DNA from: Thalassospira lohafexi
Lineage (GTDB): Bacteria; Pseudomonadota; Alphaproteobacteria; Rhodospirillales; Thalassospiraceae
Assembly (NCBI RefSeq): GCF_002844275.1
Contig: NZ_NXGX01000016.1
Location: forward strand, 1-36,290
DNA: 36,290 bases
Direction: 5' to 3'
The position numbers and the translations under genes were made by a program. Of this stretch, positions 34,400 through 36,290 are shown one piece after another. The stretch's first letter is position 1. Every line of letters begins with the position of its first letter. Below the pieces are notes generated by a model that saw only the letters and a program-made list of their open reading frames with translations, ran no database searches and was not told where the DNA came from.

Positions 34400-34840
34400 T
34401 CAAATAGTCAAAACGGTGAGGACGCCCAGCGTGAAGACGACGGCGACCAGATTGAGGGCGGTGAGGATGGAGATCAGCTTGACCATCTTGCGAAAGCGGT
34501 CCTGTGCCGTATCGGCAAGGCGGGCAGCTTCCTGCATCGCAGACAGACGTTCGCGCACGGCATCTGTCAGGGCTTCATTCTTGAAGTCCTCGATGGCGCT
34601 AGTGACATCGGTGGTGAAGGTTTCTGCCTGTGCCTGGATGATGCCCGACAGGGTCCGGTTATGTTGATCGATCAGGCGACGGTGCTCGTCGAGCACGACC
34701 TTGTGGATGGTATAGATCATCAGCACCGGGTCACCGTCCTCGACATTGACCTGATGGACCTTCCACAAATGCGTGCGCAGCTCTTCGATGCTGTCCATGG
34801 TCAGGGGTGGCGGCGGAGCCTCATCAAGAACACTGGCCAT
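34400..34840 (-). CDS. traM: RP4 TraM-like transfer protein
   Basis: 146 residues, close to the length of RP4 TraM. The middle is a long amphipathic helix (HRRLIDQHNRTLSGIIQAQAE onward) and the C terminus is a membrane anchor (about 120-145, LISILTALNLVAVVFTLGVLTVL). It is coupled to traL by a TAATG overlap. The order traK-traL-traM matches RP4 Tra1, which supports the name; its molecular role in RP4 is not well known. Confidence 0.7.
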   Translation of the reverse strand: MASVLDEAPPPPLTMDSIEELRTHLWKVHQVNVEDGDPVLMIYTIHKVVLDEHRRLIDQHNRTLSGIIQAQAETFTTDVTSAIEDFKNEALTDAVRERLSAMQEAARLADTAQDRFRKMVKLISILTALNLVAVVFTLGVLTVLTI

Positions 34841-35583
34841 TACAGCACCGCCTGTTCCATGGAGGCCCCAATGCTGCGCCAGGTCATCATCAGGCGCTGG
34901 CGCGACATCAAGGGAAAGTCTACATGGCTGCCTGCTTCATCGAAGGTCAGGCGGGCACGCATCATCTGCTCGATGTCATGGCCGAAGGTTTCTTTGCGGA
35001 CCTCGGGCAGACGCACCAGCGCGTGAATGCGGTTCTTGTTTTTCTTGTAGAGACCTGAATGCTCGAAGCTCTCGACTTCGCCTGATGCGTTCTTGCGCTC
35101 AATCCGCCCGAAATACTCATTCAGCCAAACGACAACCGGAATATCGGGAACGCTTTGCAAAACCTGATGCAGGCCCTGCATGGTGTCGTTCAATGCTTGG
35201 CCGCCTGTCAGGACCGTGTGAAGCCGGACTTCATGACCGGCTTCAGCCAGCATCTGCAGCGCCTGAGCTTCGACCATATAGCCTAGCAGCGGCAGGAAAG
35301 TACTGGCCCCGTTATCGATGACGACAACGCCGTCTTCCGGGCCAGTCATGATCTGTTCGATCAGCGCATCAAAATAGCGCGGATTGATCTCATCGGGACG
35401 TTCGCCCAGGCGAATGGTCTCGACGGGGAAGGCTTTATATCCGGCAAAGGTCTGGTTGACCGGATCGGTGTCATAGCAATGAAGCGGGGTGTCGCGATTG
35501 AGGTAATGCTGCGCGAGAAGGCTGGCGACAAAAGACTTGCCGACCCCGCCCTTGCCCTGAAGGGTAAGATTAATCAACGCCAT
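34840..35583 (-). CDS. traL: RP4 TraL-like ParA/MinD-family ATPase
   Basis: 247 residues from ATG 35583 (GGAG 9 nt upstream); a longer frame reads through the regulator gene and is rejected. The deviant Walker A GKGGVGKS (10-17) and Walker A' region (LHCYDTDPVNQTF) with VVVIDNGAST mark the ParA/MinD-type fold. RP4 TraL is the same size and lies between traK and traM. It may position the transfer machinery. The start overlaps the upstream regulator by 14 bp. Confidence 0.8.
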   Translation of the reverse strand: MALINLTLQGKGGVGKSFVASLLAQHYLNRDTPLHCYDTDPVNQTFAGYKAFPVETIRLGERPDEINPRYFDALIEQIMTGPEDGVVVIDNGASTFLPLLGYMVEAQALQMLAEAGHEVRLHTVLTGGQALNDTMQGLHQVLQSVPDIPVVVWLNEYFGRIERKNASGEVESFEHSGLYKKNKNRIHALVRLPEVRKETFGHDIEQMMRARLTFDEAGSHVDFPLMSRQRLMMTWRSIGASMEQAVL

Positions 35584-35806
35584 CGGCGATAACTCCATCT
35601 GAAATGATAATTTTGATGCCCAGCAGATGGGCGAGGCGAAAGACGACGGCGGCAGGCAGATCGGTTCGGCCTGCCTCGAAGTCGCGGTAGGTGCGTTCGC
35701 ACACGCCAATGCGCTCGCCTGCACCTGCTTGGGTGAGACGTTTGGACTGACGGGCTTGCCGAAGGCGGGTGTGAAGGGTGAGGTAGTCGGACTGCCAATT
35801 GCTCAT
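35570..35806 (-). CDS. XRE-family helix-turn-helix regulator
   Basis: 78 residues with one HTH domain (about 12-66): RLRQARQSKRLTQAGAGERIGVCERTYRDFEAG is the canonical XRE pattern. GAGGAGG lies 7 nt before ATG 35806, and the start overlaps traK by 4 bp. RP4 has no regulator between traK and traL, so this is a local insertion into the operon and probably gives autoregulation of transfer genes. Confidence 0.85.
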   Translation of the reverse strand: MSNWQSDYLTLHTRLRQARQSKRLTQAGAGERIGVCERTYRDFEAGRTDLPAAVVFRLAHLLGIKIIISDGVIADGVD

Positions 35807-36168
35807 TGGGCGTCCTCCTCGTCATAGGAGGATCCGTCCCAGGCACGATCAAACTCTATTTGTTCTTCGGCTTTGAGCGTTGGCAGTGTGTTGGTGTGAA
35901 TTGGACGTGCGTTTGCAGATTGCGGCTGTCTGTTCTGACTGCTTGGTCGAACAGGTTGATTTGCTGCAGAGCGTCCAGATGATTTTGCAGCAGTGGAACG
36001 CAGTTGTTTAACCCGGTCATAGAACGACCGGCGGGACATGGTGACACGTCCCGAAGTGCTTAGCTCTTCGTAGATTGTTCGGACCAAAATGCCTTGCTCG
36101 ATTTTGGCGAGTATTTCATCTCGCAGAGCAAGGATTTCGATCTTTGCCTGACCCCATTCGGTTGGCAT
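35803..36168 (-). CDS. traK: RP4 TraK-like oriT-binding protein
   Basis: 121 residues. The N terminus (LAKIEQGILVRTIYEELSTSGRVTMSRRSFYDRVKQL) is a helix-turn-helix segment typical of TraK-family proteins, in which RP4 TraK wraps oriT DNA. The C-terminal half is low complexity and polar. The start has GGGGG 7 nt upstream. It is the first gene of the minus-strand transfer operon, and in RP4 oriT lies right upstream of traK. Confidence 0.75.
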   Translation of the reverse strand: MPTEWGQAKIEILALRDEILAKIEQGILVRTIYEELSTSGRVTMSRRSFYDRVKQLRSTAAKSSGRSAANQPVRPSSQNRQPQSANARPIHTNTLPTLKAEEQIEFDRAWDGSSYDEEDAQ

Positions 36169-36290
36169 TGTTGGACCCCCATCATGCCGTTAACGACTTG
36201 ACAAGGATCGGAAATGTATGGTCTCAATTCTCTACCGAGTGCACCAGAATTTGATGTTCCTCGGGGAAAAGAATTGGGCAATCAGGTATG
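36169..36290 (-). promoter_or_regulatory. Region upstream of traK: expected promoter and possible oriT
   Basis: No gene is seen in the last 122 bases. By analogy with RP4, oriT and the traK promoter should lie here. On the minus strand GATCCTTG (36202-36209) is similar to, but not identical with, the MOBP nic consensus ATCCTG. No clear long inverted repeat was found and no promoter could be assigned. The region runs off the window, so the call is positional. Confidence 0.3.

Noticed and set aside
36198..36227. TTGACA at 36198-36203 with a following TATGGT as a promoter
   Set aside because: The spacer is only 13 nt, and it would fire to the right on the plus strand, away from traK.

Overview
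The window looks like accessory DNA of an alphaproteobacterium: moderate GC, an alphaproteobacterial style VirB/VirD4 locus, and RP4-like transfer genes. A marine or soil Rhodospirillales-type host is an inference, not shown by the sequence. Base 1 falls inside a tRNA gene whose remaining 3' end (T arm plus CCCCGCA-A-CCA) fits initiator tRNA-fMet. Nearly everything downstream is mobile or defence DNA, most likely an integrative conjugative element (ICE) or integrated plasmid with several layers of insertion.

Region A (1-1.35 kb): the tRNA tail, two hairpins, and a replication-initiator-like gene. This gene has an N-terminal helix-turn-helix, a C-terminal part resembling DnaA domain I, and iteron-like repeats followed by A-rich DNA inside its own coding sequence, an arrangement reminiscent of phage lambda O/ori. 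Region B (1.35-6.3 kb): a two-gene module, a 1145-residue protein (SIR2-like N terminus, P-loop NTPase, helical repeats, possible OB-fold tail) and a 243-residue partner with a HEPN-like RxxxxH motif. Degraded IS3-family remnants flank it on both sides. This is the best candidate for an undescribed defence system. Region C (6.3-9.1 kb): an att-like site carrying a tRNA-fMet 3'-end match, a large serine recombinase, and an intergenic region with eight phased 10-bp TGCA repeats and nested palindromes.

Region D (9.1-16.3 kb): a complete type I restriction-modification operon in the order hsdR-hsdS-(PrrC-like ABC ATPase)-hsdM, all on the plus strand and tightly coupled. Region E (16.4-36.2 kb): a long minus-strand conjugation operon, read from the right end leftwards: traK, an XRE regulator, traL, traM, virB2, virB3, virB4, a small membrane protein, virB5, virB6, a small membrane protein, virB7, virB8, virB9, virB10, a large cysteine-rich secreted protein, virB11, virD4, a small acidic protein, an ArdC-Toprim (TraC-like) primase, a MobC/TraJ-like protein and a MOBP relaxase. 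Most neighbouring genes overlap by 4 bp (ATGA), so translation is probably coupled along the operon. A single plus-strand gene for a small secreted protein sits between virB5 and virB6 and overlaps the virB6 start antisense.

Together the genes give DNA processing (TraI, MobC, TraK, TraC), coupling (VirD4), a mating channel (VirB2-B11; no VirB1 is seen), site-specific recombination (serine recombinase), and defence cargo (type I RM with a PrrC-like guard, plus the SIR2/NTPase + HEPN-like pair). All functional calls come from reading motifs by eye; no database search was run.
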